Shown here: piece by piece, positions 1 to 9,757 of the stretch
Layout of the letters: every line of letters begins with the position of its first letter
Numbering within the stretch: the stretch's first letter is position 1
From: Pseudoalteromonas lipolytica
GTDB lineage: Bacteria; Pseudomonadota; Gammaproteobacteria; Enterobacterales; Alteromonadaceae
Direction: 5' to 3'
DNA length: 57,676 bases
NCBI RefSeq assembly: GCF_900116435.1
Contig: NZ_FPAZ01000020.1
Coordinates: 29,941 to 87,616, forward strand
Notes under the pieces: model-generated
Databases searched by the model: none
What the model saw: only the letters and a program-made list of their open reading frames with translations
Told to the model about the DNA's origin: nothing
Program-made: the position numbers and the translations under genes

Positions 1-324
1 TCTAGTTCATCTTCGTCAACTAGCGCGTTTTCATCAACTAGCTCGTCAACTTGAGGCTGGTCATCCTCTTTAGGCTCTTCACTGAGAGTTTGTTCTATTG
101 CGGCTTCATCCATTGCAACGTCATCAAGTAATGAGTCAATGTCGTCAACATCGAGTGCATCGTCTAGTTCATCTTCACCAACCAATGCATCTTCATCAAC
201 TAGCTCGTCAACTTGAGGCTGCTCTTCAACTTCAGGCTCTTCACTGAGTGCTTGTTCGGTTGCAGCTTCATCCATTGCAACGTCATCAAGTAGTGAGTCA
301 ATGTCATCAACATCTAGCGCATCA
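1..324. repeat. 162-bp tandem repeat inside fimV
   Basis: A unit of 162 bp (54 codons) occurs at 1-162 and again at 163-324. Both begin with tctagttcatcttc and share long identical stretches such as ttcatccattgcaacgtcat. The period is a multiple of three, so the frame is kept. The array may extend beyond the window. Confidence 0.85.
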
Positions 325-1997
325 TCATCACTCGCTTCATCTAATAAAGCATCAATATCGTCAGCATCGACCGATTCATCTTCCAGTGTGTTCGATGAGT
401 GTGCTGGCTGTTCATCCGTTTGCACGTCATCAATTAAGCTATCGATATCAAAGTCATCTTCATCGATTAATTCAGCATCAATAGTGCCTACAGGGGTCTC
501 GTCCGCTTCATCGAGTAAGTCGTCAATGTCATCTAAATTAACATCTTCATTTTGCTCTGAGCTGGTAGTATTGTTTTGCTCGTCAATTAGGCTGTCAATA
601 TCAAAATCGTCTTCGGCAAGCTCTTCACTTAATGCCGCCATATCATCGTTTTTGTTGCTGTCTTGCGAATCATCGGTGTTGTCGCTGGCGAATAGATCAT
701 CAATATCATCCGCACTTAAAATATCGCCTGAAGAGTCGACTTGTGATTGTTCACCTTCTAAATCAATTTCATCGCCTAAGCTGTCGTCATCAGATTGATC
801 AAAATCTTGCTGTAAAAATGCGTCTAAATCATCATCTTCACTGCCTTCTGACTCATCATTAAACACAATATCGTCACTTAAAAGCCCTTCGAGTTCATCT
901 TGATTTAAAACACTGTCATCGTCGTCAAAACTATCATCAATACTGTCATCAAAGATAATGTCATCATCTGGCAGCATATCTTGGTCTAAGTCATCATCTA
1001 AGCGAACACTCAGATCATCGTTATCTTCAACGGGGTCAGGAATAAGCGGATCATTATCGACTAGAGGGTCTAACTCATCATTTTCAGTGTAAGTTGGGCT
1101 TTGTGGTAGAAACTCATCGTCATCGCTGGCTTCTGGCGCGTTGTTATTTCTTTTTTTCAAAAACAACACAACAGCCGCAATAATAAGTAACGCAGGAATG
1201 AACATTAAAGCACCGAGAACAAATGGGTTGCTTAAAATTGACGACACGTTAAGCCCACTGTCCTCTTCAATCTTTTTTGCTTTTTGCTGCTCTATAATCT
1301 CATTCTGTTTGGCAATTAACTCTTTAAGTTGCTTTTGAATTTCACTGTCTTGTCCGAGTTGGTCACGAACCGTTTCTAGCTCTTTCGAAATACCTGTTAG
1401 CTGTTGTTTTAACTTATTATTTTCGGCAAGAATTTCTTCAACATTATCGACCGATGTTTTAAATTGCTTTTGCAATTCAACAAGCTGCGTGCCTTGCTCA
1501 GTTTTGATTGTGTTTATTTCTTGTTTAAGCTCTTGCTTTGCTTCGTCTAAATCGACTTTACGAGCTTGCGTCACCTTTTTTTGCGATTCGTTTATTTCGG
1601 CGACTGTTAATGTGCCATTTTTCTTTTTCTCCCACAGCTCATCGTCTTGCTCAGATCGGGCTTTCGCTAGGGTCGGGTTAACAGCACGCATTTCTGCAAT
1701 AGTCGGAATTTTAAGATACGCGCCATCACGCATGTGATTCAGGTTTTGATCTAAAAACGATGACGGGTTTTTGTCGTACAATGCTTGCATAACCTGATAA
1801 ATGCTTACAGAGTTATCAGGTCGAATTTTAGCGGCAATACGCCACAGAGTATCAGTCGGTTTTATCGGACCAATTGATCGCCCCTGCGCACCATAATCGA
1901 CGCCTTTAGGGCCTTTAAGAGTGGAGCCTTCATCAGAGTAAGTCGGTGTTACCACCAAGGCAGACGCTAATATGAAGAGTGTTGCTAAACCGCGCAT
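1..1997 (-). CDS. fimV: FimV-like peptidoglycan-binding polar hub protein (3' end outside window)
   Basis: The reading frame begins at the ATG at 1997 and runs off the left edge, so the C-terminus is missing. A short signal peptide is followed by a LysM-like FimV segment (about residues 46-75, containing DTLWRIAAKIRP), a long coiled coil (about 140-245), one membrane helix (about 258-280), and a very acidic Asp/Glu-rich cytoplasmic region. This order is typical of FimV/TspA proteins, which organise cell poles, type IV pili and twitching or polar flagella. The acidic part contains tandem repeats built on motifs such as DVDDIDSLLDDVAMDEAA. It lies upstream of asd in the same orientation, as in several gammaproteobacteria. 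The family call is firm. The exact role in this organism is inferred. Confidence 0.88.
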   Translation of the reverse strand, partial: MRGLATLFILASALVVTPTYSDEGSTLKGPKGVDYGAQGRSIGPIKPTDTLWRIAAKIRPDNSVSIYQVMQALYDKNPSSFLDQNLNHMRDGAYLKIPTIAEMRAVNPTLAKARSEQDDELWEKKKNGTLTVAEINESQKKVTQARKVDLDEAKQELKQEINTIKTEQGTQLVELQKQFKTSVDNVEEILAENNKLKQQLTGISKELETVRDQLGQDSEIQKQLKELIAKQNEIIEQQKAKKIEEDSGLNVSSILSNPFVLGALMFIPALLIIAAVVLFLKKRNNNAPEASDDDEFLPQSPTYTENDELDPLVDNDPLIPDPVEDNDDLSVRLDDDLDQDMLPDDDIIFDDSIDDSFDDDDSVLNQDELEGLLSDDIVFNDESEGSEDDDLDAFLQQDFDQSDDDSLGDEIDLEGEQSQVDSSGDILSADDIDDLFASDNTDDSQDSNKNDDMAALSEELAEDDFDIDSLIDEQNNTTSSEQNEDVNLDDIDDLLDEADETPVGTIDAELIDEDDFDIDSLIDDVQTDEQPAHSSNTLEDESVDADDIDALLDEASDDDALDVDDIDSLLDDVAMDEAATEQALSEEPEVEEQPQVDELVDEDALVGEDELDDALDVDDIDSLLDDVAMDEAAIEQTLSEEPKEDDQPQVDELVDENALVDEDEL

Positions 1998-2259
1998 GCT
2001 GATCCTTTATGTTTTAAATGTTAACGCAGCAACGTTGGTTGCTTAAACATCAAGTAATTCTTGCAGAATTGATTCTTAATTATGCTTTCTTGCAAGCTCT
2101 ATTCCAGCTGCAAACTATAAACCAGTTGGTGAGCAATATCTATTGCAACACGTTGATAGTAAATAGCTTAAATATTAGCGGCTGAGAGACTTTTTTATTG
2201 TTATGTTAAGTTTATACGCTTTTACAGCGTATGCGGCAATAATTTGGCACTGAAAACAT
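1998..2259. other. Intergenic region between asd terminator and fimV start
   Basis: About 260 bp with no convincing ORF. It must hold the fimV promoter on the minus strand, but I could not pick one hexamer pair with confidence. Nothing else stands out. Confidence 0.4.
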
Positions 2260-2283
2260 AAAAAAAGCGGCAATTAGCCGCTC
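2260..2283 (-). terminator. Rho-independent terminator after asd
   Basis: On the minus strand AGCGGC-TAATT-GCCGCT is followed by seven T. It lies about 35 bp past the asd stop codon and separates asd from fimV. Confidence 0.85.
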
Positions 2284-2317
2284 TCTTTACTGAATGACTC
2301 AGTCAAAATCATCAGAT

Positions 2318-3334
2318 TTAAAGGTAGTTTGCAATTAGCTCTTCAGCGATTTGCACACTGTTCGTTGCAGCCCCTTTACGCGTGTTGTCACTCACTACCC
2401 ACATGTTTAAGCCGTGTGGATGAGAAATGTCTGCACGTAAACGACCAACATACACAGTGTCATTACCACTTGCATCAGATACCGCTGTTGGGTAATCACC
2501 CAAGTCATCAATCAGTTCTACACCCGGTGCATCATTCAGTAACTGTTTTACATGCTCAAGATCAACTGGCATACGTGTCTCAATATTAATCGCTTCACTG
2601 TGACCAAAGAAAACCGGAACACGAACACACGTTGGGTTTACCACGACACTCGTGTCACCTAAGATTTTTTGTGTCTCGTTCACCATTTTCATTTCTTCAC
2701 GGGTATAACCGTTGTCTTCAAAAGTATCGATTTGTGGGATGACGTTAAAGGCAATCTGCTTAGGAAAAACAGCATTATCCATTGGACGCGCATTCATTAG
2801 GTTAGCGGTTTGCTTAGCAAGTTCATCAACGGCCTCTTTGCCCGCACCCGACACAGCCTGATAAGTCGATACATTAATACGGTCAATACCGTATGCATCG
2901 TAAATAGGCTTTAACGCGACCAACATTTGAATAGTTGAACAGTTAGGATTTGCAATGATATTGCGGTTTCTAAAATCCGCTAAGCTCGATGCATTCACTT
3001 CAGGTATCACTAATGGTACATCGAAGTCATTGCGAAAATGCGAGGTATTATCAATCACCACACACCCTGCGTCTGCAGCAATGGGGGCGTACTTTTCAGA
3101 AACATTTCCCCCAGCTGAAAATAAACCTATGTGTGCCTGGCTAAAGTCAAACCCTTCTACGTCGAGTACTTCAATCGATTCACCACGGAATTGTATTTCC
3201 TCACCCGCACTGCGGCTACTCGCAAGCAAGAACAACTCGCCAACCGGAAATTTACGATCTTCTAAAGTTTCGATAATTTGACGACCTACTAAACCTGTGG
3301 CGCCTAAGACAGCAACATTAAATTTTTGCGACAT
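2318..3334 (-). CDS. asd: Aspartate-semialdehyde dehydrogenase
   Basis: Cytosolic enzyme reducing L-aspartyl-4-phosphate to aspartate semialdehyde with NADPH, the branch point to lysine/diaminopimelate, threonine and methionine. The N-terminal GATGLVG nucleotide-binding loop is at about residues 11-17. The nucleophile Cys132 sits in NPNCSTIQ, Gln159 in STYQAVSGAG, and an Arg/His pair in CVRVPVFFGHSEA, so all catalytic residues are present and it is not the inactive Usg paralogue. Length 338 is normal. The gene lies 31 bp downstream of pdxB and may share its transcript. A terminator follows. Confidence 0.95.
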   Translation of the reverse strand: MSQKFNVAVLGATGLVGRQIIETLEDRKFPVGELFLLASSRSAGEEIQFRGESIEVLDVEGFDFSQAHIGLFSAGGNVSEKYAPIAADAGCVVIDNTSHFRNDFDVPLVIPEVNASSLADFRNRNIIANPNCSTIQMLVALKPIYDAYGIDRINVSTYQAVSGAGKEAVDELAKQTANLMNARPMDNAVFPKQIAFNVIPQIDTFEDNGYTREEMKMVNETQKILGDTSVVVNPTCVRVPVFFGHSEAINIETRMPVDLEHVKQLLNDAPGVELIDDLGDYPTAVSDASGNDTVYVGRLRADISHPHGLNMWVVSDNTRKGAATNSVQIAEELIANYL

Positions 3335-3365
3335 GTGTTTTCCTCATATGAATAAAGTACTGACT

Positions 3366-4487
3366 TTATTCGTTAATTCTAAATCCCAGTGCAGCTAAAG
3401 CGGCTTCACAGGCACTGTTTGCAGCCACCGACAGTGTATTAAACTCACGTCGTGGCGGGTAATTTTTCCGTAGGCTATCAAACCCTTCTTGATTTAACTT
3501 ACTACGCAAGATGCCATCATCACGACGAACATCGTAAATAAGGTGTACTAAGCGGCCTATGTCATCTAACGTAAAGGTTTCACCGAGCGAGACAGCATGG
3601 CTAATTGGTTCAGGTAAAAAATCTTCCAGCGACTTCAGTGCTGCAACCCCCTCAAGTTCGCACACTTTTTGGTACAACATTTGAGTACCACGGGCTTTTC
3701 CTTCAAGGGTATGGCCTGCAATGTGCACACTCGCAAAACGCACATAATTAAGTAGCGGAGTGAGTATATTTGGCTCGTTTTCCCAAACATCAAGCACGCA
3801 ATCAAGTTTCGCTCCTTGCTCAAATAACTCTAGCAAAGCCTGATTATCGATAACATCACCACGGCTTGCATTAATAAGCGTCGTGCCATCTTTAAGCTTC
3901 GCTAAACGTTGTTTGTTTAACATATGCAACGTTTTATGCGGCCCCTGCTTCACCAACGGCACGTGAAACGTAATAATATCGGCAGTGTCAAGAAGGGTAT
4001 CAAAATCAGTATGTTCTACTAATTCACCCGTCTCATGCTTAGGAGGATCGCAGAGCAATACGTTCATACCCAGTAGGTTTAACTTATCGCGCAGACAACT
4101 ACCAATGCTGCCTACCCCAACAATACCAATGGTTTTACCTTGCAGTGACTCAGCATTTTCTTGGCATAAAGCATATAAACTACTAATAACATATTCTGCT
4201 ACAGCAACGGCATTACAGCCCGGCGCACTGCTAAATGCAATATTGCGCTCAGCCAGTAGTTCAGTATCAATGTGGTCAACACCTATGGTTGCCGTACCAA
4301 CAAACTTCAACTTATCTGCCTGAGTTAATAACGCGTTATCAACATTTGTCACTGAACGAGTTAATAGTATATCAACCCCAGCCAACTGCTCAGGTTGTAA
4401 GTTACGGCCATCAAATCGCTCAACATCACCAAAATCGGCAAAGTACTGCTCAACCAATGGCATATTTTGATCTGCAAGAATTTTCAT
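3366..4487 (-). CDS. pdxB: Erythronate-4-phosphate dehydrogenase
   Basis: Second step of DXP-dependent pyridoxal phosphate synthesis: oxidation of 4-phospho-D-erythronate. It is a D-2-hydroxyacid dehydrogenase with the NAD-binding glycine motif GIVGVGSIGS near residue 120, the ASRGDVID stretch near 208 and the GHTLEGKARG motif around 260, plus the C-terminal PdxB dimerisation domain. 373 aa fits the family (E. coli about 378). It lies between fabB and asd, all on the minus strand. Confidence 0.95.
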   Translation of the reverse strand: MKILADQNMPLVEQYFADFGDVERFDGRNLQPEQLAGVDILLTRSVTNVDNALLTQADKLKFVGTATIGVDHIDTELLAERNIAFSSAPGCNAVAVAEYVISSLYALCQENAESLQGKTIGIVGVGSIGSCLRDKLNLLGMNVLLCDPPKHETGELVEHTDFDTLLDTADIITFHVPLVKQGPHKTLHMLNKQRLAKLKDGTTLINASRGDVIDNQALLELFEQGAKLDCVLDVWENEPNILTPLLNYVRFASVHIAGHTLEGKARGTQMLYQKVCELEGVAALKSLEDFLPEPISHAVSLGETFTLDDIGRLVHLIYDVRRDDGILRSKLNQEGFDSLRKNYPPRREFNTLSVAANSACEAALAALGFRINE

Positions 4488-4618
4488 CTGTGTGTCCGAG
4501 AAGCAGAAAAGTGGCGCTATTGTAACGAAAATATAGCTATACGGATAGCGTAACTACTTATACAGACTCACGCTTAATAAATATAAAAGGCAAAGAATAC
4601 AGTGCAGAGTTAGAAACG

Positions 4619-4646
4619 AAAAAGCCGAGCAAACGCTCGGCTTTGG
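4619..4646 (-). terminator. Terminator after fabB
   Basis: Minus-strand hairpin AAGCCGAGC-GTTT-GCTCGGCTT followed by a T run, 17 bp after the fabB stop. It ends the fabB message before pdxB. Confidence 0.88.
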
Positions 4647-4662
4647 CAAATACTGGAGAGGT

Positions 4663-5877
4663 TTAACCTTTATATTTGCTCATTACTAGTGTGGCGTTTG
4701 TGCCACCGAAACCAAAGCTGTTAGACATTACTGTATTCAGTTCAACGTCTTTACGCTCAGTAACAATGTTTAGACCTTCTGCTTGCTCATCTAACTCATC
4801 AATATTGATAGAAGGTGCAACAAAGTTGTGCTCTAGCATTAACAACGAGAAAATAGCCTCATGAACGCCTGCCGCACCTAATGCGTGACCCGTCATTGCT
4901 TTTGTTGCACTGATCATCGGTGAGTTACCGCCAAACACTTCTTGAATTGCGCCAAGCTCTTTAACATCACCAACTGGGGTTGAAGTACCGTGCGTATTTA
5001 AGTAATCAATGCCGCCTTCAAGACCTTGCATTGCTTGCTTCATACAACGTACCGCACCTTCACCTGATGGTGCTACCATGTCGTAACCGTCAGAAGTTGC
5101 ACCATACCCTGTGATTTCAGCGTAGATGTGTGCGCCACGAGCAAGTGCATGCTCAAGTTCTTCAACGACAACGATACCGCCACCACCAGAGATAACAAAA
5201 CCGTCACGGTTTGCATCGTAAGTGCGCGATGCTTTCTCAGGAGTTTCGTTATATTTAGTCGACAATGCGCCCATTGCATCGAATTCCATCGCCAGTGTCC
5301 AGTGAAGCTCTTCACCACCACCCGCAAAGATCACATCTTGCTTGCCAAGTTGAATTTGCTCAACCGCATGACCAATACAGTGTGCAGATGTTGCACAAGC
5401 AGAACTAATTGAGTAGTTAACACCTTTAATTTTGAATGGTGTTGCAAGACATGCCGACGTGGTGCTCGCCATCGTGCGCGGTACCATGTATGGACCTACA
5501 CGCTTCACGCCTTTTTCACGCAGAATGTCAGCGGCTTCAACTTGCCATTTAGATGAACCACCACCCGAACCCACTAATAAACCAGTGCGTTCGTTTGAAA
5601 CTTGCTCTTCATTAAGGCCTGCATCTTCAATTGCTTGTGCCATTGAAATATAAGCATATGCTGCTGCATCGCCCATAAAACGCATCGCTTTACGATCAAC
5701 AAATTCTTTAACATCAATATCGATTTTGCCTGAAACGTTGCTACGTAGGTTGTAATCAGCAAACTCTTGGTTGAACGCGATACCACTACGGCCTTGTTTT
5801 AATGATTCTAATACTTCTTCTTTGTTGTTACCGATGCTTGAAACAACACCGATGCCCGTAATAACGGCTCTTCTCAT
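4663..5877 (-). CDS. fabB: Beta-ketoacyl-ACP synthase I
   Basis: Condensing enzyme of type II fatty acid synthesis, needed to elongate unsaturated acyl-ACPs. The Cys-His-His triad is present: Cys161 in SSACATS, one His in NTHGTSTPVGD and one in ATKAMTGHALGAAG with the conserved Lys. The C-terminal NSFGFGGTN loop is intact. 404 aa matches E. coli FabB. It is monocistronic (terminator at 4619-4646) and has a FabR-like palindrome upstream at 5953-5970, which agrees with FabB rather than FabF. Confidence 0.96.
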   Translation of the reverse strand: MRRAVITGIGVVSSIGNNKEEVLESLKQGRSGIAFNQEFADYNLRSNVSGKIDIDVKEFVDRKAMRFMGDAAAYAYISMAQAIEDAGLNEEQVSNERTGLLVGSGGGSSKWQVEAADILREKGVKRVGPYMVPRTMASTTSACLATPFKIKGVNYSISSACATSAHCIGHAVEQIQLGKQDVIFAGGGEELHWTLAMEFDAMGALSTKYNETPEKASRTYDANRDGFVISGGGGIVVVEELEHALARGAHIYAEITGYGATSDGYDMVAPSGEGAVRCMKQAMQGLEGGIDYLNTHGTSTPVGDVKELGAIQEVFGGNSPMISATKAMTGHALGAAGVHEAIFSLLMLEHNFVAPSINIDELDEQAEGLNIVTERKDVELNTVMSNSFGFGGTNATLVMSKYKG

Positions 5878-5952
5878 GGGTAATTACCTTAGCTCTATAC
5901 TAAATTGTGTTCTATTTTACGCTGAAAATACACGTTAAGTGGTCAGCTTTCT

Positions 5953-5970
5953 AGCGTACACATGTACTCT
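5953..5970. promoter_or_regulatory. Putative FabR operator upstream of fabB
   Basis: AGCGTACACATGTACTCT is a near-palindrome resembling the AGCGTACA-N2-TGTnCGCT site bound by FabR, the unsaturated fatty acid repressor of fabA/fabB. It lies about 76 bp upstream of the fabB ATG, where the promoter is expected. The match is from memory of the consensus. Binding is inferred. Confidence 0.6.
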
Positions 5971-6056
5971 GAATGTGTAGCTTATAAATAACGCCAGACT
6001 ATTTCAAAGAAAACACGTAAAATAATGAAAAAAAGTTGTAGTTATTTAGTTAAACC

Positions 6057-8102
6057 ATGATCAAAAACGCAAATATACATTTTAATCACCTTGGTACACC
6101 CGTCGCCGATCAGTTTGACGATGTTTACTTCTCCAATGACGATGGCTTAGCTGAGTCGCATTATGTGTTTTATCAACAAAACAATATCTCGCAACGGTTA
6201 CAAAATCATGACCGCGCGCATTTTGTTATTGCCGAGACGGGTTTTGGTACAGGGCTTAACTTTTTAAATACCTGGCAGCAATTTGCTGCTCACCTTGATA
6301 GGCAGCATGACAAGCAAGAAGTTCAAAATCAACATGACCTTAGTGTAAATAAAAGTGACAATAGCTCGGTTAGACGCTTGCATTTTATCTCGTTCGAAAA
6401 ATTTCCAATTAAACGTGATGACCTTGCCCATGCACTAAAGGCGTGGCCTAGCTTACACACATTTAGTGCCCAGTTAATTGCTCAATACCCCATTAACCTT
6501 GCTGGCTGCCACAGATTAGAATTTGCCGACGGGCGAGTCGTACTCGACCTTTATTTTGGTGACGTACAAGACAGCATTGATGCCATGAGTTATCCATGTG
6601 AAGGCGTTGTTGATGCATGGTACTTAGACGGTTTCGCGCCGAGTAAAAACCCCGACATGTGGCAGCAAAGTGTGTTTAATAAGATGCGTGCAATTTCACG
6701 CGAACATGCCACCCTAGCTACGTTCACAGCTGCAGGATTTGTTAGACGCGGTTTAAATGAAGCCGGTTTCGCTATGGCCAAAGCCAAAGGCTACGGCAAA
6801 AAACGTGAAATGCTGATTGGCACCTTAACAACACCCACAGAGCAGCAATCTGGCCCTGCGTATTTTTCTCATCATGCAAGTACATTAAATAACGTTGCTG
6901 TTATTGGTGGCGGCATCGCCAGTAGTAGTGTGATGTACTCTTTAGCAAAAAGGGGCATTACAACGACACTTTTTTGCCAAGATGACGCACTTGCTATGGG
7001 GGCCTCACACAATGTTCAGGGCGCTGTTTACCCGCACCTGCAAGCTAAGAACTCACCGCACAGCGAAATGTTTGCGCATAGCTTTTTATACGCAAAACGC
7101 CTATATCAACAATTACTCGATGACGGCTTCGACTACCCTCACCAATGGTGTGGTGTATTGCAACACGCAGTAAAACAGGGCTTGGCTGATAAACACCAAA
7201 ATTTAGCCGACAAAGCCCTTTGGCCAACTGAATTAATGCGCAATGTCAGTGCGACTGAAGGCGATGATATTGCGGGAGTAAACACAGGCTACTCTGGCGT
7301 ATTCTTTGAACAAGGTGGCTGGGTAAACCCGCCTGCCTTAGTGACCGCCCTCTTTAATAAGGCATACTCACTCAATCCAATTAAAACCCATTTTAACTGC
7401 CATATTGAACAACTTGAAAAAACAGAATCAGGTTGGGTGTTACACACAAAAACACAGCAATTTGGTCCATTTAGCGATGTAATAATATGTGCGGGCGAGC
7501 ATAGCGACCAATTTAAGCAAACCCAGGCATTGCCCGTTGTAGGTGTGCGTGGTCAGGTATCGCATGTTGAGGCAAGTGAGCAATCCAAACAATTAAAAAC
7601 GGTGCTGTGTCATAAAGGATATTTTACCCCTGAGTTTCAAGAGCATCACTGCATGGGGGCAACATTTGAGAAAAACTCAAAAAGCCGCGAAGTGAAAGAG
7701 CAAGATAACCAAACAAACCGAGAACAACTGCTTAGCTTCTATAAAGACAGTGACTTTGCCACATCATTAGGCGAAATTACCGCAGCCAAAGCAGCAGTAA
7801 GATGCAGCTTTATTGATCACCTACCAATGGCTGGCGAGTGGGCGGAGCAAGACGATTATGTCAATGCCTTTGCGAATTTAAGACTCGGAAAACGTTACCA
7901 ATATCAGCCCTTAGCAAAACCTCAACAAGGCTTGCATGTGCTTACAGGGTTTGGGGCAAGAGGTCTGTGCAGTGCGCCACTGTGTGCCGAACACTTGGTC
8001 GCCTGCTTAAACAATGAACCCAGACCTTTTAGCGAACGTGTTAGCCAAGCAATTCACCCTGCTCGCTTTATTATTCGCGACCTAATTCGTAATAAAATCT
8101 AA
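6057..8102 (+). CDS. mnmC: Bifunctional tRNA U34 methyltransferase/FAD-dependent oxidoreductase
   Basis: Completes mnm5s2U34 in tRNA wobble positions. The N-terminal methyltransferase (about 1-250) has the SAM loop AETGFGTGLNFL and the family DAWYLDGFAPSKNP motif. The C-terminal FAD domain begins with VAVIGGGIASSS near residue 280 and carries a GASHNVQGAVYPHL segment. It ends with a GFGARGL motif. 681 aa is the usual fused length, so both domains are kept. It is divergent from fabB, as in many Enterobacterales and Alteromonadales. Confidence 0.95.
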   Translation: MIKNANIHFNHLGTPVADQFDDVYFSNDDGLAESHYVFYQQNNISQRLQNHDRAHFVIAETGFGTGLNFLNTWQQFAAHLDRQHDKQEVQNQHDLSVNKSDNSSVRRLHFISFEKFPIKRDDLAHALKAWPSLHTFSAQLIAQYPINLAGCHRLEFADGRVVLDLYFGDVQDSIDAMSYPCEGVVDAWYLDGFAPSKNPDMWQQSVFNKMRAISREHATLATFTAAGFVRRGLNEAGFAMAKAKGYGKKREMLIGTLTTPTEQQSGPAYFSHHASTLNNVAVIGGGIASSSVMYSLAKRGITTTLFCQDDALAMGASHNVQGAVYPHLQAKNSPHSEMFAHSFLYAKRLYQQLLDDGFDYPHQWCGVLQHAVKQGLADKHQNLADKALWPTELMRNVSATEGDDIAGVNTGYSGVFFEQGGWVNPPALVTALFNKAYSLNPIKTHFNCHIEQLEKTESGWVLHTKTQQFGPFSDVIICAGEHSDQFKQTQALPVVGVRGQVSHVEASEQSKQLKTVLCHKGYFTPEFQEHHCMGATFEKNSKSREVKEQDNQTNREQLLSFYKDSDFATSLGEITAAKAAVRCSFIDHLPMAGEWAEQDDYVNAFANLRLGKRYQYQPLAKPQQGLHVLTGFGARGLCSAPLCAEHLVACLNNEPRPFSERVSQAIHPARFIIRDLIRNKI

Positions 8103-8108
8103 AAAGGC

Positions 8109-8137
8109 AGGGGGCTAAAAAGTCCCCCTTCTTTTTC
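8109..8137 (+). terminator. Terminator after mnmC
   Basis: AGGGGG...CCCCCT stem with an A-rich loop, followed by tctttttc. Confidence 0.75.
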
Positions 8138-8239
8138 AAGCCGATTACAAATTAGTTTAATTTGTCCCTTTAAAATTAAGATCACACCCCAAAGTAGTAA
8201 GTTACACGTAAAAGTTAACGCAACTGGAAGGAGTTTGGT

Positions 8240-8878
8240 ATGAAAACCCTAATCATAGGTGCAAGCGGACAAATAGGTAAAATGACCACCCAAAAAATGC
8301 TCGCTCAAGAGCATGAAGTCGTGGCATTAGTACGTGATAAAAGCAAATTGACTGACATTGAGCACCCAAACCTGAGCATTGTTGAGCAGGATCTAGAAAA
8401 TGATTTTAGTCACGCACTTACAGGGGTACAGCAAGTTATTTTTAGTGCCGGTTCTGGTGGTGCAACCGGTGCCGATAAAACCTTGCTCATTGATTTATGG
8501 GCTGCGGTAAAAGCAATTAACTATGCAGTTGATGCACAGGTTGAGCACTTTATCATGGTAAGCTCCATTGGCGCTGATGATCCCGATGGCATTGAAAGCA
8601 GCATCAAACCTTATTTAGTGGCTAAGCACATGGCCGATGAGCATCTACTACACAGTGGCTTACATTACAGCATAGTAAGACCAGGCACACTCCTTAACGA
8701 ATCGGCGTCTGGATTATTCACCATAAATCGTCCTGCAACACGCCAAGATGCCGTGATAAACCGAGAAGATGTTGCTGATGCACTGGTTTATATCGCCAGT
8801 CATAAACCTGATAAATCGCAACTATTCGAGTTATTTAATGGTGACAAACCACTCGACGAACTATTAGCAGGTAACTAA
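8240..8878 (+). CDS. NAD(P)-binding protein of the atypical SDR family
   Basis: A 212-residue Rossmann-fold protein. The glycine motif GASGQIGKMT is at residues 8-17. A V-S-S-I segment near 110 and a lysine in YLVAKHMAD take the place of the SDR active site. The later IVRPGTL stretch is typical of NmrA-like/YwnB-type atypical SDRs. These act as NAD(P)H-binding reductases or redox sensors and the substrate cannot be read from sequence. An AAGGAG ribosome binding site lies 8 bp upstream. It overlaps the convergent TSUP gene tail to tail by 4 bp. Confidence 0.85.
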   Translation: MKTLIIGASGQIGKMTTQKMLAQEHEVVALVRDKSKLTDIEHPNLSIVEQDLENDFSHALTGVQQVIFSAGSGGATGADKTLLIDLWAAVKAINYAVDAQVEHFIMVSSIGADDPDGIESSIKPYLVAKHMADEHLLHSGLHYSIVRPGTLLNESASGLFTINRPATRQDAVINREDVADALVYIASHKPDKSQLFELFNGDKPLDELLAGN

Positions 8879-9648
8879 GCAAACACAAAATAGATTCCCT
8901 GCCACGCAAGTTGCAGGGAAAGTAACGTCAGAACTAAACGAAAAATCTGTTTAAATTTATCTGATGAGATACGGTGCAATAGCTTCAAACCCAGCCAAGT
9001 GCCTATTGCACCACTCATAATCATCGACATTACAAGCGGCAACCACTGCCAAAATGCAAACCCGACAGCACCATACAAAATAGCCTTTAAAGTATGCTGC
9101 ACCGTCATACAACTCGAAAATGTCGCGGTAAATTGCAGCTTATTGTAGTTATTTACATACAAACAACTACCAACCAGCGGCCCACTGGCACCCACAAACA
9201 TCGAAATAAACGAGGTCCAAAGCCCTGCTAAAATGCGCCAAAGCGTTGATGTTTCTCTGATCTTAGGTGTCACACCCCAAAGCAAATAGAGCACAAAAGC
9301 TGCCACCACTATTTTCATTAACTCAAGCGGAATAGCGGTGACGATAGTTGACGCTACCAGTGCACCAAAGATTCCTCCCAACGAGAAATATAAAAACATA
9401 GCGCCATCGATATGCTTAAAAGTATATAAAAAGCGGTTCGCGTTAGAGCCCAGCTGCACTAAGCCGTGCACAGGGATCACCACACTCATAGGCATCATTG
9501 ACGCCATAATGACTAACAACATTAACCCGCCACCAGCACCAAATGCAGCAGACACCATCGAGGTAAAACCTGCCAATATAATTAAGATAATTGTGCTGAT
9601 CGGGCTTAACAACCCCCCACTAAAGAAATCCCAACTTACCAGTTCCAT
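8875..9648 (-). CDS. TSUP (TauE/SafE) family permease
   Basis: Integral inner-membrane protein of 257 aa with about eight hydrophobic segments. It has the duplicated TSUP layout and the glycine-rich segment AAFGAGGGLMLL near residues 34-45. The family moves organosulfonates, sulfite or other small anions across the inner membrane. The substrate here is unknown. It stands alone on the minus strand, converging on the SDR gene. Confidence 0.85.
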   Translation of the reverse strand: MELVSWDFFSGGLLSPISTIILIILAGFTSMVSAAFGAGGGLMLLVIMASMMPMSVVIPVHGLVQLGSNANRFLYTFKHIDGAMFLYFSLGGIFGALVASTIVTAIPLELMKIVVAAFVLYLLWGVTPKIRETSTLWRILAGLWTSFISMFVGASGPLVGSCLYVNNYNKLQFTATFSSCMTVQHTLKAILYGAVGFAFWQWLPLVMSMIMSGAIGTWLGLKLLHRISSDKFKQIFRLVLTLLSLQLAWQGIYFVFA

Positions 9649-9757
9649 TATCGCGCTTTAAATAGAGTGTTTAGACTAAAATTACCATGGCAAGATAGTA
9701 TTAGCGACTGTTTGAAACTGCATTTCGACTAAAAGCGGAGAACCCCCTCAGCACTCA

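Noticed and set aside
1..324. Repeats as a CRISPR array
   Set aside because: Units are 162 bp, adjoining, in frame and coding. There are no spacers.
248..1737. Several plus-strand ORFs rich in Ser or His across fimV
   Set aside because: They are antisense shadows of the acidic Asp/Glu repeats of fimV, with no start signals.
2318..3334. asd as the inactive Usg-type paralogue
   Set aside because: Catalytic Cys, Gln, Arg and His are all present.
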